Program-made: the position numbers and the translations under genes
In this document: piece by piece, positions 9,770-18,200 of the stretch
How positions within the stretch are numbered: the stretch's first letter is position 1
Layout: every line of letters begins with the position of its first letter
The notes under the pieces: generated by a model
What the model saw: the letters and a program-made list of their open reading frames with translations, nothing else
Told to the model about the DNA's origin: nothing
The model's database searches: none
Assembly: GCA_039030395.1 (NCBI GenBank)
Contig: JBCCEF010000006.1
Coordinates: 169,457-233,456 of the forward strand
Direction: 5' to 3'
DNA from: Acidobacteriota bacterium
Lineage (GTDB): Bacteria > Acidobacteriota > Thermoanaerobaculia > Multivoradales > JBCCEF01
DNA length: 64,000 nucleotides

Positions 9770-11059
9770 ATGAGTGACAACAGGATTCTGGACTACGACG
9801 TCATCGTCATTGGCGGCGGTCCCGCCGGCGCCACCGCCGCGACCCTGGTCGCCGATGCCGGCTATCGGGTGCTCTTGGCCGAGCGCAACGACGGCCCGGT
9901 GTTCAAGATCGGCGAGTCGCTGATGCCGGCGACCTACTGGTCCCTGGAGCGCCTCGGGGTGCTCGAGCGGATGAACGAGAGTGCCTTCCCGAAGAAGTAC
10001 TCGGTGCAGTTCTTCAACCGCCACGGCAAGGGCGCGTCACCCTTCTACTTCTTCGAGTCCGACGACCACGTGAGTTCCCAAACCTGGCAAGTGGAGCGCA
10101 GCCAATTCGACGGCATGCTGCTCGACAATGCGCGGGATAAGGGGGTAGACGTGCGGTTCTCCTCTCCCGCCAAGGACGTGCTTTTCGACGGCGACCGGGC
10201 TTGCGGCGTGCGTCTGGAGCTGGACGGCGGCGAGGCCCGGGACGTCTCCTGCCGGGCGGTGATCGACGCCAGCGGCCAGCGTGCCTTGCTCTCCCGCAAG
10301 TTGCGCATCAAACAGGACCATCCCTGCCTGCGCAACGCCTCCTACTTCACCCACTTCGCAGGGGCAAAGCGCGACGAGGGCCTCGACGAAGGAGCCACCC
10401 TCATCCTCCACACGGAGAATCAGGACTCCTGGTTCTGGTTCATCCCGCTGCCCGGCGACGTGGTGAGCGTGGGGGTGGTGGGCTACGTGGACTACCTGCT
10501 CAAGGGCAGGCCGGCGGATCCGCAGCGGGTGTTCGACGAAGAACTCGCCAAGTGCCCGGCGCTCCACCCCCGCCTCGAAGGTGCGCGGCAACTGCGCGAA
10601 GTGCGGGTGCTCAAGGACTTCTCCTACCTCTCCGACCAGATGGCCGGCGACGGCTGGCTGCTGGCCGGCGATGCCTTCGGTTTTCTCGATCCGATCTATT
10701 CCTCCGGCGTCTTCCTGGCTATGAGGTCCGGTGAAGTAGCGGCCGATGCGCTCCTCGCCGGTTTCGCCGAGGGCGATCTGTCCGCCGCCAGTCTGCGTCG
10801 CCACGAGGCCGAGTACGTCGCCGGCATGACCGCTATCCGGCGCTTGGTGTACGCCTTCTACGACAAAGGCTTCTCCTTCGCCCGATTCTTGAAGCGCTTC
10901 CCGGATTGCCGCGAGCCGGTGGTCGACCTCCTGGTGGGCAACGTCTACCGCAAGCCGGTGGATCACCTGATCACCGCCCTCGACGCCTTCCAGGGCCGCG
11001 GCGCCGGCGCCCCGGTGGCGAAATCGGCCCGGGCTTCCGCTCCTCCCAGCCCGGCATGA
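9770..11059 (+). CDS. FAD-dependent halogenase-like oxidoreductase
   Basis: A 429-residue flavoprotein. The FAD-binding GGGPAGATAA lies at residues 16-25, KIGESLMP near residue 47, and the second flavin motif GDAFGFLDPIYSSG near residue 302. DSWFWFIP contains the WxWxIP pattern taken as the fingerprint of flavin-dependent halogenases, where it is thought to suppress monooxygenase activity. Related geranylgeranyl-reductase-like flavoenzymes lack it. Halogenation of a phenolic or carrier-bound substrate is possible, but no carrier protein or flavin reductase is nearby, so the activity is unproven. Its stop overlaps the glycosyltransferase start by four bases. Confidence 0.7.
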   Translation: MSDNRILDYDVIVIGGGPAGATAATLVADAGYRVLLAERNDGPVFKIGESLMPATYWSLERLGVLERMNESAFPKKYSVQFFNRHGKGASPFYFFESDDHVSSQTWQVERSQFDGMLLDNARDKGVDVRFSSPAKDVLFDGDRACGVRLELDGGEARDVSCRAVIDASGQRALLSRKLRIKQDHPCLRNASYFTHFAGAKRDEGLDEGATLILHTENQDSWFWFIPLPGDVVSVGVVGYVDYLLKGRPADPQRVFDEELAKCPALHPRLEGARQLREVRVLKDFSYLSDQMAGDGWLLAGDAFGFLDPIYSSGVFLAMRSGEVAADALLAGFAEGDLSAASLRRHEAEYVAGMTAIRRLVYAFYDKGFSFARFLKRFPDCREPVVDLLVGNVYRKPVDHLITALDAFQGRGAGAPVAKSARASAPPSPA

Positions 11060-12360
11060 GGATCGCCTACATCGCTGCCGGCGCCGCGGGCATGTACTGC
11101 GGCACCTGTCTGCACGACAACACCTTGGCGGCGGCACTGATCGAAATGGGCCACGAGGTGGCCCTGGTGCCGATCTATACCCCGATGCGGACGGATGAGG
11201 AAAACGTCAGCGAAAATCGGGTGTTCTACGGCGCCGTCAACGTCTACCTGCAGCAGAAGTCGGCTCTCTTCCGCCACACTCCAGCGTTCTTCGACCGCCT
11301 GCTCGACCGGCCGGCGCTCCTCGAACAGGTTTCCAAGCTGGGCGCCTCGACGGACGCCGGCGAGCTGGGTGACTTGACCCTTTCGGTCCTGCGCGGGGAG
11401 GAAGGTCACCAGGCCAAGGAGCTCGAAAAGTTGATCGCCTGGCTCGAAGACTTCCAGCCGGATCTGGTGCAGCTCACCAACGCCATGCTCTTGGGGATGG
11501 CGCCGGCCATTCACCAAGCCCTCGGCGCACCGGTGGTCTGTGGCCTCACCGGCGAAGATCTTTTTCTGGACTACTTGCCGGAGCCGTCCCGCGGCCGGGT
11601 GGTCGAAGAACTGCGCCGCCGGGCGGGCGACGTCGAGGCCTTCATCGCCAGCAGCCGGTACTACGCCGAAGAGACCAAGGAGCGCCTGGGGATCCCGCCG
11701 AAGAATCTGTTCGTTGTGCCCCTCGGGGTGCGGTTGAGCGATGTCGGGCCGGCGGCGACGCATGCACCGGGAGATTCGCCGACCATTGGCTTTCTGGCGC
11801 GCCAGTGTCCCGAGAAGGGGCTGCATCACCTGGTCGAGGCCTTTCGGCGGCTCGCGTCGGAGACCGCCATGAGCCCCCGCCTGGCGATCGCCGGCTATGT
11901 CGGCCCGCGGGACCGAGAATTCGTTGCCGGCCTGGAGCGACGGGTGGAGGAATGGGGCCTGGCGGACCGGGTGACCTTCCACGGCGAGGTGGACCGCCAG
12001 GGCAAGCTCGACTTCCTCTCCGGCCTCGATATTCTCAGCGTGCCGACGGACTACCGCGAAGCCAAGGGCCTGTATGTGCTCGAAGCCCTGGCCCACGGTG
12101 TGCCGGTGGTGCAGCCGCGCCACGGTGCCTTCCCGGAGATGGTGCAGGCCACCGGCGGTGGGGTGTTGACGGATCCTGGATCCATCGACGACCTGGTCCA
12201 CGGCCTGCGGCGCTTGGTGGAGAACCACAGTTTGCGAGCCGAACTCGGCCGCCGCGGCCGGGACATGATCCAGCGCCGTTTCCACGCCGCGGCGATGGCC
12301 GAAGAAACCCTGGCGGTGTACCGCAGCGTCCAGCAGAGTCGAACGGCGGCCGCGGTCTAG
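11056..12360 (+). CDS. GT4-type glycosyltransferase
   Basis: A 434-residue protein starting at the ATG that overlaps the flavoenzyme stop (ATGA). It has the GT-B plan of group 1 (GT4) transferases. The N-terminal AAGAAGMYCGTCLHDN loop matches members that take UDP- or GDP-sugars. The C-terminal half has FLARQCPEKGLHHLVEAF and the nucleotide-sugar motif EAKGLYVLEALAHGVPVV with the E-x7-E spacing. It would transfer a sugar to an unknown acceptor. Coupling to the halogenase-like gene suggests they act on the same product. A hairpin repeat follows directly. Confidence 0.85.
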   Translation: MRIAYIAAGAAGMYCGTCLHDNTLAAALIEMGHEVALVPIYTPMRTDEENVSENRVFYGAVNVYLQQKSALFRHTPAFFDRLLDRPALLEQVSKLGASTDAGELGDLTLSVLRGEEGHQAKELEKLIAWLEDFQPDLVQLTNAMLLGMAPAIHQALGAPVVCGLTGEDLFLDYLPEPSRGRVVEELRRRAGDVEAFIASSRYYAEETKERLGIPPKNLFVVPLGVRLSDVGPAATHAPGDSPTIGFLARQCPEKGLHHLVEAFRRLASETAMSPRLAIAGYVGPRDREFVAGLERRVEEWGLADRVTFHGEVDRQGKLDFLSGLDILSVPTDYREAKGLYVLEALAHGVPVVQPRHGAFPEMVQATGGGVLTDPGSIDDLVHGLRRLVENHSLRAELGRRGRDMIQRRFHAAAMAEETLAVYRSVQQSRTAAAV

Positions 12361-12372
12361 GGCGGCCCGATT

Positions 12373-12475
12373 CTAGGGGGCTGTTCCAGCCCCCTAGCCC
12401 CGAAAAAGTGCGACTTTTCGGGGCTCACCCCCGGCAGGGCGCCCCCGAGTCGGCTTCGCCGGCTCGCCTTTTGGG
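12373..12475 (+). repeat. Intergenic two-hairpin repeat, copy B
   Basis: A second copy of the element found after the alcohol dehydrogenase gene. The first palindrome is at 12373-12397 (CTAGGGGG/CCCCCTAG) and encloses the same CTGTTCCAG core. The second is at 12396-12425 (AGCCCCGAAAA/TTTTCGGGGCT) around GTGCGA. Then comes the same GCGCCCCCGAGTCGGCT tail. Compensating changes in both stems (C/G runs kept paired) show that structure rather than sequence is conserved. Confidence 0.75.
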
Positions 12476-12549
12476 CTCGCTCGTGCTCCGCGCCTGGCAA
12501 CTCTGGTGTTGGTGCTAGAGATTCTGCGCGTCCATCTATACTGGCGGCC

Positions 12550-13029
12550 ATGACCGAGACCTCTCCTTCCCCACCGTTGCCCGTCGAGGCCGGCCCGATT
12601 CCCTCCGAGGGCCCGGTCTCCGGCATCGACGTGCGCCGGCGGGTCGAGTTCGCCGACACGGATCTTGGCGGCATCGTCCACTTCTCGCGCTTCTTCGTCT
12701 TCATGGAGACCGCTGAGCACGAGCTGCTGCGCGCCCTCGGCACCCTCGTCCACACCCGCCACCAGGGCCACGCTATCGGCTGGCCGCGGGTGGAGGCGCA
12801 CTGCAAGTATATGAGCCCCCTGCGCTATGGCGATGAGGTCGAAATCCGCCTGCGGGTGGCCCGCAAGGGGCACAGCTCGATGACCTACGAGGCGACCTTT
12901 TGGGTGGGCGAACGGAGGGTCGCGGAGGGCCGCATCTCCTCCGTTTGCTGTGTGCTCGACGATCCGGCGGGGATCCGCCCGGTGGCCATTCCGCAGCCGC
13001 TGGCGGATCGTCTCGCAGAAGCGCTCTAA
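12550..13029 (+). CDS. Hotdog-fold acyl-CoA thioesterase (YbgC/4HBT type)
   Basis: A 159-residue protein. After a disordered Pro-rich head of about 30 residues, the 4-hydroxybenzoyl-CoA thioesterase-like core begins with RRRVEFADTDLGGIVHFSRFF. Here the Asp of ADTD-x-GG is the usual catalytic residue and the following helix starts the hotdog fold. The single-domain length fits YbgC-like thioesterases, which hydrolyse acyl-CoA or acyl-carrier thioesters. A promoter-like TATACT lies just upstream (around 12537). It is a stand-alone gene between the hairpin repeat and an AT-rich spacer. Confidence 0.82.
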   Translation: MTETSPSPPLPVEAGPIPSEGPVSGIDVRRRVEFADTDLGGIVHFSRFFVFMETAEHELLRALGTLVHTRHQGHAIGWPRVEAHCKYMSPLRYGDEVEIRLRVARKGHSSMTYEATFWVGERRVAEGRISSVCCVLDDPAGIRPVAIPQPLADRLAEAL

Positions 13030-13099
13030 GGTCTCATAGAAACTCTCCGTGAGGCCCTCCCGCCGAGGGGAAAGAGTTTACGGATTGACGCATCTTGGG

Positions 13100-13220
13100 C
13101 TCCTCCGGTTATCTCTTTGTTCCGCCAATCCATCATTTCGTCTTTCGATAATTTTTTTTCGGAAAGTTCATTTTTTGCGAATAATTTCATCCCAATAAAA
13201 TAATTATTATTCTTGAATGA
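13100..13220. promoter_or_regulatory. AT-rich spacer ahead of an XRE regulator gene
   Basis: About 120 bases with very low GC for this genome, including A/T runs (an eight-base T run at 13152-13159, six T at 13171-13176) and a perfect palindrome AATAATTATT at 13199-13208. The gap between the thioesterase stop and the XRE start is 272 bases and I see no gene in it. Composition and position suggest a promoter or nucleoid-protein binding region for the XRE gene. The A/T-rich block could hold the -10 element but I cannot choose one. Confidence 0.5.
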
Positions 13221-13301
13221 ATCTCTGCGGTTGCGGGTAAACGTCTGGAATCAGGGGAGTTATGGTTGCGTCCGGCGACGATTAGGGCTAGATTCAACGC
13301 C

Positions 13302-13727
13302 ATGACGCGCTTCGAGAATATCGGCAAGGCCCTGCGGCTCATCCGCGAGAAGAACGGCAAGAGTCAGAAGGAGTTGGCCCTGGCCGCCGGCATCACGAGC
13401 GCCATGCTCAGCAACTATGAGACCGGTGAGAAAAAGCCCTCCCTCGACAGCCTCGGCAAGATCATCGATGCGCTGGATCTCTACCTCGGCAAGTTCGATG
13501 ATGCCCTCGACGTGGTCAACGACCGGCCGATGCGCAACCAGCGCTTCGGTTACGTCAGCGGCCGCGGATTCACCCGCGAGGAGATCGACGTCAAGGCCTT
13601 CCTCGGTATCGAGGAGGCACTCCCGGCGGAACTCGAAGAGGGATTCGCCGACATGATCCACGGCTTTCGCCAGATTTCCCGCTACATGTACGAGACCGCC
13701 GTCAAGTCCGGCCGACTTCCTTCCTAG
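13302..13727 (+). CDS. Small XRE-family helix-turn-helix regulator, paralog 1
   Basis: A 141-residue protein. An N-terminal XRE DNA-binding domain (residues 5-60; KSQKELALAAGITSAMLSNYE and KKPSLDSLGKIIDAL) is followed by a linker and a helical tail. The tail contains LPAELEEGFADMIHGFRQISRYM. The same architecture and tail pattern occur in the protein encoded at 14144-14575, so the two are paralogs. No ligand domain is recognisable. The start at 13302 was chosen because the HTH begins there; an upstream alternative start adds nothing conserved. Confidence 0.82.
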   Translation: MTRFENIGKALRLIREKNGKSQKELALAAGITSAMLSNYETGEKKPSLDSLGKIIDALDLYLGKFDDALDVVNDRPMRNQRFGYVSGRGFTREEIDVKAFLGIEEALPAELEEGFADMIHGFRQISRYMYETAVKSGRLPS

Positions 13728-14143
13728 GAGGGCTGGGCGTCCGCGTGCGGGACCGCCCCCTCACCGCCAATCAGTGTCCTTCTTGGCGTCTCACCCCTTC
13801 GCGGGCCGCCCCACCCCGGCGGCTCTGCCGCCGCCTCGCCCTTCGGGCTCGGTTGCGGTCTGCTCGGGTAGCAGATCGCCAGCGCAGCTCTGAGGAAACT
13901 TGTGCTCGTCACCCCCAAAACGCCCCGCCGATCACCCGCAGGACGGTTTTTCGCGCCTCCGGATAATCCTCGTCGCATTCGTCTTGTCGAAAATTGTGCG
14001 CGACGGTGGAGTACCGAGGGCTCCCTTTGTCGCGACGAGGCGCGACCTTGTTACTCCCAGGGGAAATATTTGACGAAAGTGTAAGTATCTGACCCCAAAG
14101 GGTTTATCTTGCCACGAAGGCAGTAAGCAAGTAGATTGCGTGC
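13728..14143. repeat. Non-coding gap with a degenerate hairpin repeat
   Basis: The 416 bases between the two XRE genes hold no convincing gene. The first 140 bases resemble the dispersed hairpin element: a palindrome CGCCAA/TTGGCG-like arm pair near 13775-13798, then a CTCACCCC..CGCGGGCCGCCCC tail. The remainder contains an imperfect inverted repeat (CGTCGC near 13970 and GCGACG near 14000) and an A/T-richer stretch just before the next start, where its promoter should lie. Confidence 0.45.
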
Positions 14144-14575
14144 ATGCCTGTTTTCGACGGACTCGGTAAGGCTCTTCGCTGGCTGCGCGCCAAGCAGGAC
14201 AAGCGGCAGTACCAGGTGGCGGAGCTGGCGGGAATCACCAAGGCGATGCTCTCGGCCTACGAGACCGGCAAGCAGCGGCCGTCTCTCGAAACCCTAGAGA
14301 AGATCATGGAAGCGCTGTCCGTCGATCTGTCGGATCTCCACGAAGCGATTCTCGTCATCACCGAAAACACCCCGCTCGGTGGCTGGACCCGCCGGGCGAG
14401 CACCCTGGGTGGCGGACGGAATGAGCCGGCCCTCGACATCTACCGCATCCTCAACGTCGACCGCACCCTGCCGCCGGAGCAAGAGCAGGCTTTCACGGAG
14501 ATGCTGCGGGGTTTCCACCGGCTGATGCGCTTTATGCACCGCGGCATCGACCGCGGCGACCCGGAGCCGGAGTAG
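14144..14575 (+). CDS. Small XRE-family helix-turn-helix regulator, paralog 2
   Basis: A 143-residue protein with an XRE domain at residues 5-62 (QYQVAELAGITKAMLSAYETG, then RPSLETLEKIMEALSV). Its C-terminal segment LPPEQEQAFTEMLRGFHRLMRF parallels that of the regulator 417 bases upstream, which implies a tandem duplication. It probably binds DNA as a dimer through that tail. The nearest downstream gene is an aldolase-type protein 32 bases away, so the two could share a transcript. Its target is unknown. Confidence 0.82.
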   Translation: MPVFDGLGKALRWLRAKQDKRQYQVAELAGITKAMLSAYETGKQRPSLETLEKIMEALSVDLSDLHEAILVITENTPLGGWTRRASTLGGGRNEPALDIYRILNVDRTLPPEQEQAFTEMLRGFHRLMRFMHRGIDRGDPEPE

Positions 14576-14607
14576 AGCCCCCGGCCTCAACCGGTAGACT
14601 TTCCGCC

Positions 14608-15243
14608 GTGGCACACCGCGAAGGGGTCATCGGGTTCGAGCTGGATCACCGCCGGCAGCGGCTGGCCGATGAGGATCTGTCGCACGGCGGCCGACTGCTC
14701 GTCTGGCGTAGGATTCTGCGCCGGCGAAAGCTCCTAGGACAGGCCGCCCACCGCTATGAAGGTCTCGGCTACGGCAATCTCAGCCGGCGCCTGCCTCCCT
14801 GGCAGGCACCGCCCGGCGAGCGAGCGTTTCTGATCACCGCTTCGCAGACCTCCGGCCTGCCCGATCTGACGGCCGAACACTGGAGCCGGGTGGCGGCCTG
14901 GAAGCTGGGCGGCCATTCCCTGGTCAGCGTGGGCGAAGGGTTGCCTTCGAGCGAAAGCCTGTCGCACGCCGCCCTCTATGACCGTTCGCCGGAGGTGCGG
15001 GCGGTTTTCCACATCCATTCACCGCCGCTCTGGAACTATGCCCTCGCCGAGGGCTGGCCGGCCACGCTACCCTCCGCCGCCAACGGTACTCCGGAACTCG
15101 CTCTGGCGCTGCGAGAGCTGGAGGCTCCCTGGCCGGCCGGCGTGATCGTGCTGGCCGGCCACGAGGACGGTCTGCTGGCCTACGGACGGAGCGAGGACGA
15201 GGCCGGCGGAAAGCTTCTCGCGGCTCTCCGCCTAGCTATCTGA
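14608..15243 (+). CDS. Class II aldolase/adducin-family protein
   Basis: A 211-residue protein with a GTG start at 14608. The class II aldolase/adducin fold is indicated by GLGYGNLSRR, LPSSESLSHAALY, the metal-site pair in VFHIHSPPLW and the late AGHEDGLLAYG histidine. Family members include fuculose-phosphate aldolase and methylthioribulose-phosphate dehydratase. They use a zinc held by three histidines, and all three are visible here. The usual catalytic Glu is less clear, although SSES offers one. Substrate unknown. Confidence 0.75.
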   Translation: MAHREGVIGFELDHRRQRLADEDLSHGGRLLVWRRILRRRKLLGQAAHRYEGLGYGNLSRRLPPWQAPPGERAFLITASQTSGLPDLTAEHWSRVAAWKLGGHSLVSVGEGLPSSESLSHAALYDRSPEVRAVFHIHSPPLWNYALAEGWPATLPSAANGTPELALALRELEAPWPAGVIVLAGHEDGLLAYGRSEDEAGGKLLAALRLAI

Positions 15244-15258
15244 CATCGAGTTCCGAGC

Positions 15259-18200
15259 CTAAAAGGCGAGGCGGCGGAGGTGGTGGGTGGTGACGATCAG
15301 GTCGGGCAGTTCGGTGGTGGGCTCGCCGGCGAGCCGCAGGGTGTGCCCTTCGGCCCGCTCGGCCAGCGCTTTGTGGTCCTCTAGCCAGGCGCTCACCGGA
15401 GAGTCGCCCTCCGCTCCCGAGGTCTCGATCAACACCCGGCGGGTGAGCCTTCCCTGCAGACCGTAGAGATCCTGGATCAGGGTGTCCGCGGCGGCTTTGA
15501 GATCGGCGTTCTCTTCTCCGAGTTCCGCCGCCCGGCGGCGTAGGGTGGCAAGGCGGAAACGGACCTCCAGCTCCAGGTAGACCTTCGCCGTGGCGACCAC
15601 ATCGACGCCGGCTTCCCGCGCCACCGCCACCAGGTCGCAAACAGCGCCGAGCAGGTCGATGCAGGCGAAGCGTTTCGCCAGGCTCGCCGGTACGCTGCGC
15701 TTCATCAGGTCAGCGGCGCGCTGGCGGGCGGCGCTCCGCTGATCCGGCGGCAGCAGTTTCGTCGCTCCGATCGCCGCGTCGAGCACCGCCGTGGCCGCCG
15801 GGCGGAGCTCGGCAATGCGCTCCGAGAGATTCTTCAGGTTGCCGCCGTTGTGCCGCAGCAGCCACAGGCTGGTGCGCTCGATCAGGCGGGCGATGGCCTG
15901 CATCAATTCCACCTGGAGAGCGGCCGGCACCTCCAGGTCCAAAGCCTCGACCTCTGCCCAAAGTTGCCGCAACCCGAAGGAGTCGCGGGCGACGACAAAG
16001 GCGCGGGTGATGTCCACTGCCGACGCGCCGGTTTCCTCGCCGATCCGGCTGACGAAGGTCGGCCCGACGCGGTTGACGACACTGCTGGCGAGATGGGTGG
16101 CGATGATCTCGCGGCGCAGCCGGTGCTGCCGGATGTCGTCCGAGAAGCGTTCCGCCAGGGGACGCGGGAAGTACCGGATCAGGTCGTGCTGCAGCTCCGG
16201 GTCGTCCGGCAGGCTGGAGGGCAGGATCGCCCGGTAGACGGCGATCTTGGCGTAGGCCAGGAGGACCGAGAGTTCCGGTCGGGTGAATCCGCGCTCCAGG
16301 TCGCGGCGCTGTTCGATCTCCTCGTCCGTCGGCAGCTTTTCCTGTTCGCGATCGAGGCCCGCCTTGCTCTCGAGCGCCCGCAGGGTCTGGGCCTGGGCAT
16401 CGAGGCCCTGCACGCCCTGCGCCTCCTCGACGCTGATCGCTTGGGTTTGCAAGTAGTTGTGGGTGAGCACCAGGCGGGCCACTTCGTCGGTCATCTCCGC
16501 CAGCAGGGCGTTGCGGCCCGCGACGTCGAGATCGCCGCGGGCGACGACGTCGGCGAGCAGAATCTTGATGTTGACCTCGTGATCCGAGGTGTCGACGCCG
16601 GCGGAGTTGTCGATGGCGTCGGTGTTGAGGCGCACCCCGGCCGCCGCCAGCTCGATCCGCCCCCGCTGGGTGACGCCGAGGTTGGCCCCTTCCCCCACCA
16701 CCTGGGCTCGCACCTCCGGAGCGTCCACCCGCAGTGCATCGTTGTGGCGGTCGTCGGCGGCCAGGTGATTCTCCGAGTGGGCTTTGACGAAGGTGCCGAT
16801 GCCGCCGAACCAAAGCAGGTCGACGGGGGCCTTGAGAATCGCCCGGATCAGGTCGTCCGGGGCGAGGGCGGCGCGCGCCACGGCGAGGCGCTCTTGGATC
16901 TCCGGGGTCAGCTCCAGGGACTTTTCGGAACGCTCGAAGATGCGGCCCCCGGGCGAGAGAACCGTCACGTCGTAGTCCGTCCAGGCGGAGCGCGGCAGCT
17001 CGAATAGGCGCTTGCGCTCGGCAAAGGAAGCGGCCGCATCGGGGTTCGGGTCGACGAAGATGTGCAGGTGGTTGAAGGCCGCCACCAGCCGCGTGTGGGG
17101 AGACAGCAGCATGCCGTTGCCGAACACGTCGCCGGCCATGTCGCCGACGCCGACGGCGGTGAAGTCCTCGTCTTGGATGTCTCTGCCCATCTCCCGGAAG
17201 TGCCGCTTGACGGATTCCCAGGCGCCGCGGGCGGTGATGCCCATGGCCTTGTGGTCGTAGCCGGCGGAGCCGCCGGAGGCGAAGGCGTCGCCGAGCCAGA
17301 AACGGTAGTCCAGGGAGAGGGCGTTGGCGATGTCCGAAAAGCGCGCCGTACCTTTGTCGGCGGCCACCACCAGGTAGGGGTCGTCACCGTCGTGTCGGGC
17401 GACCCGCGGTGGCGGGATCACTTCGCCGCCGTCGAGACTGTCGGTGATGTCGAGCATGCCGCGCACCAGGTTGCGGTAGGCCTCCACCCCTTCTTCGGGA
17501 CTGGGGCTGCGCCCGTCCGGCGCCTTCACCACGAAGCCGCCCTTGGCCCCCTCCGGCACGATCACCGCGTTCTTCACCCGCTGCGCCTTCACCAGCCCGA
17601 GGATCTCGGTGCGAAAGTCTTCGATGCGGTCGGACCAGCGGATGCCGCCGCGGGCCACCCGCCCGCCGCGCAGGTGCACGCCTTCCATGGTCGGCGAGTA
17701 GACGAAGATCTCGTAGGCCGGCCGCGGCTCCGGCAGGCGGTTGACGAAGCGCGAATCGAACTTGAGCGACAGATACTCCTTCGGCTGCCCGGCGGCGCTA
17801 GGCTGAAAGTAGTTAGTGCGCAGGGTGGAGCGGATCAGGTTGACGTAGCGCCGCAGGATGCGATCTTCGTCGAGCACCCGCACGCCCTCCAGGGCTCGAC
17901 GCAACTCGCCGCGCAGTCTGACGGTGCGTTCCTTGGCCTCGCCCTGGCGCTCGGGATCGAAGCGGGCCTGGAAGAGCTCCACCAGCAACCGCGCCGGCAG
18001 CGGGTTGCGCACCAATGTTTGCTGCATGTAGGCCTGGCTGAAGGCGGTGCGAATTTGCCGCAGGTACTTGTAGTAGGCGCGCAGAATGACCACCTCGCGC
18101 CAGTGGAGGGCGGCGGCCAGCACTAGGCGGTTGAAGCCATCGTTTTCCACCTCGCCGTTCCACACCCGGGTGAAGGCTTCCCGGAAACGCTCGCCGTCGC

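Noticed and set aside
17062-18126. Long plus-strand open frames opposite the glutamate dehydrogenase gene.
   Set aside because: They mirror the conserved dehydrogenase core and show only compositional bias; the minus-strand protein is recognisable along its full length.
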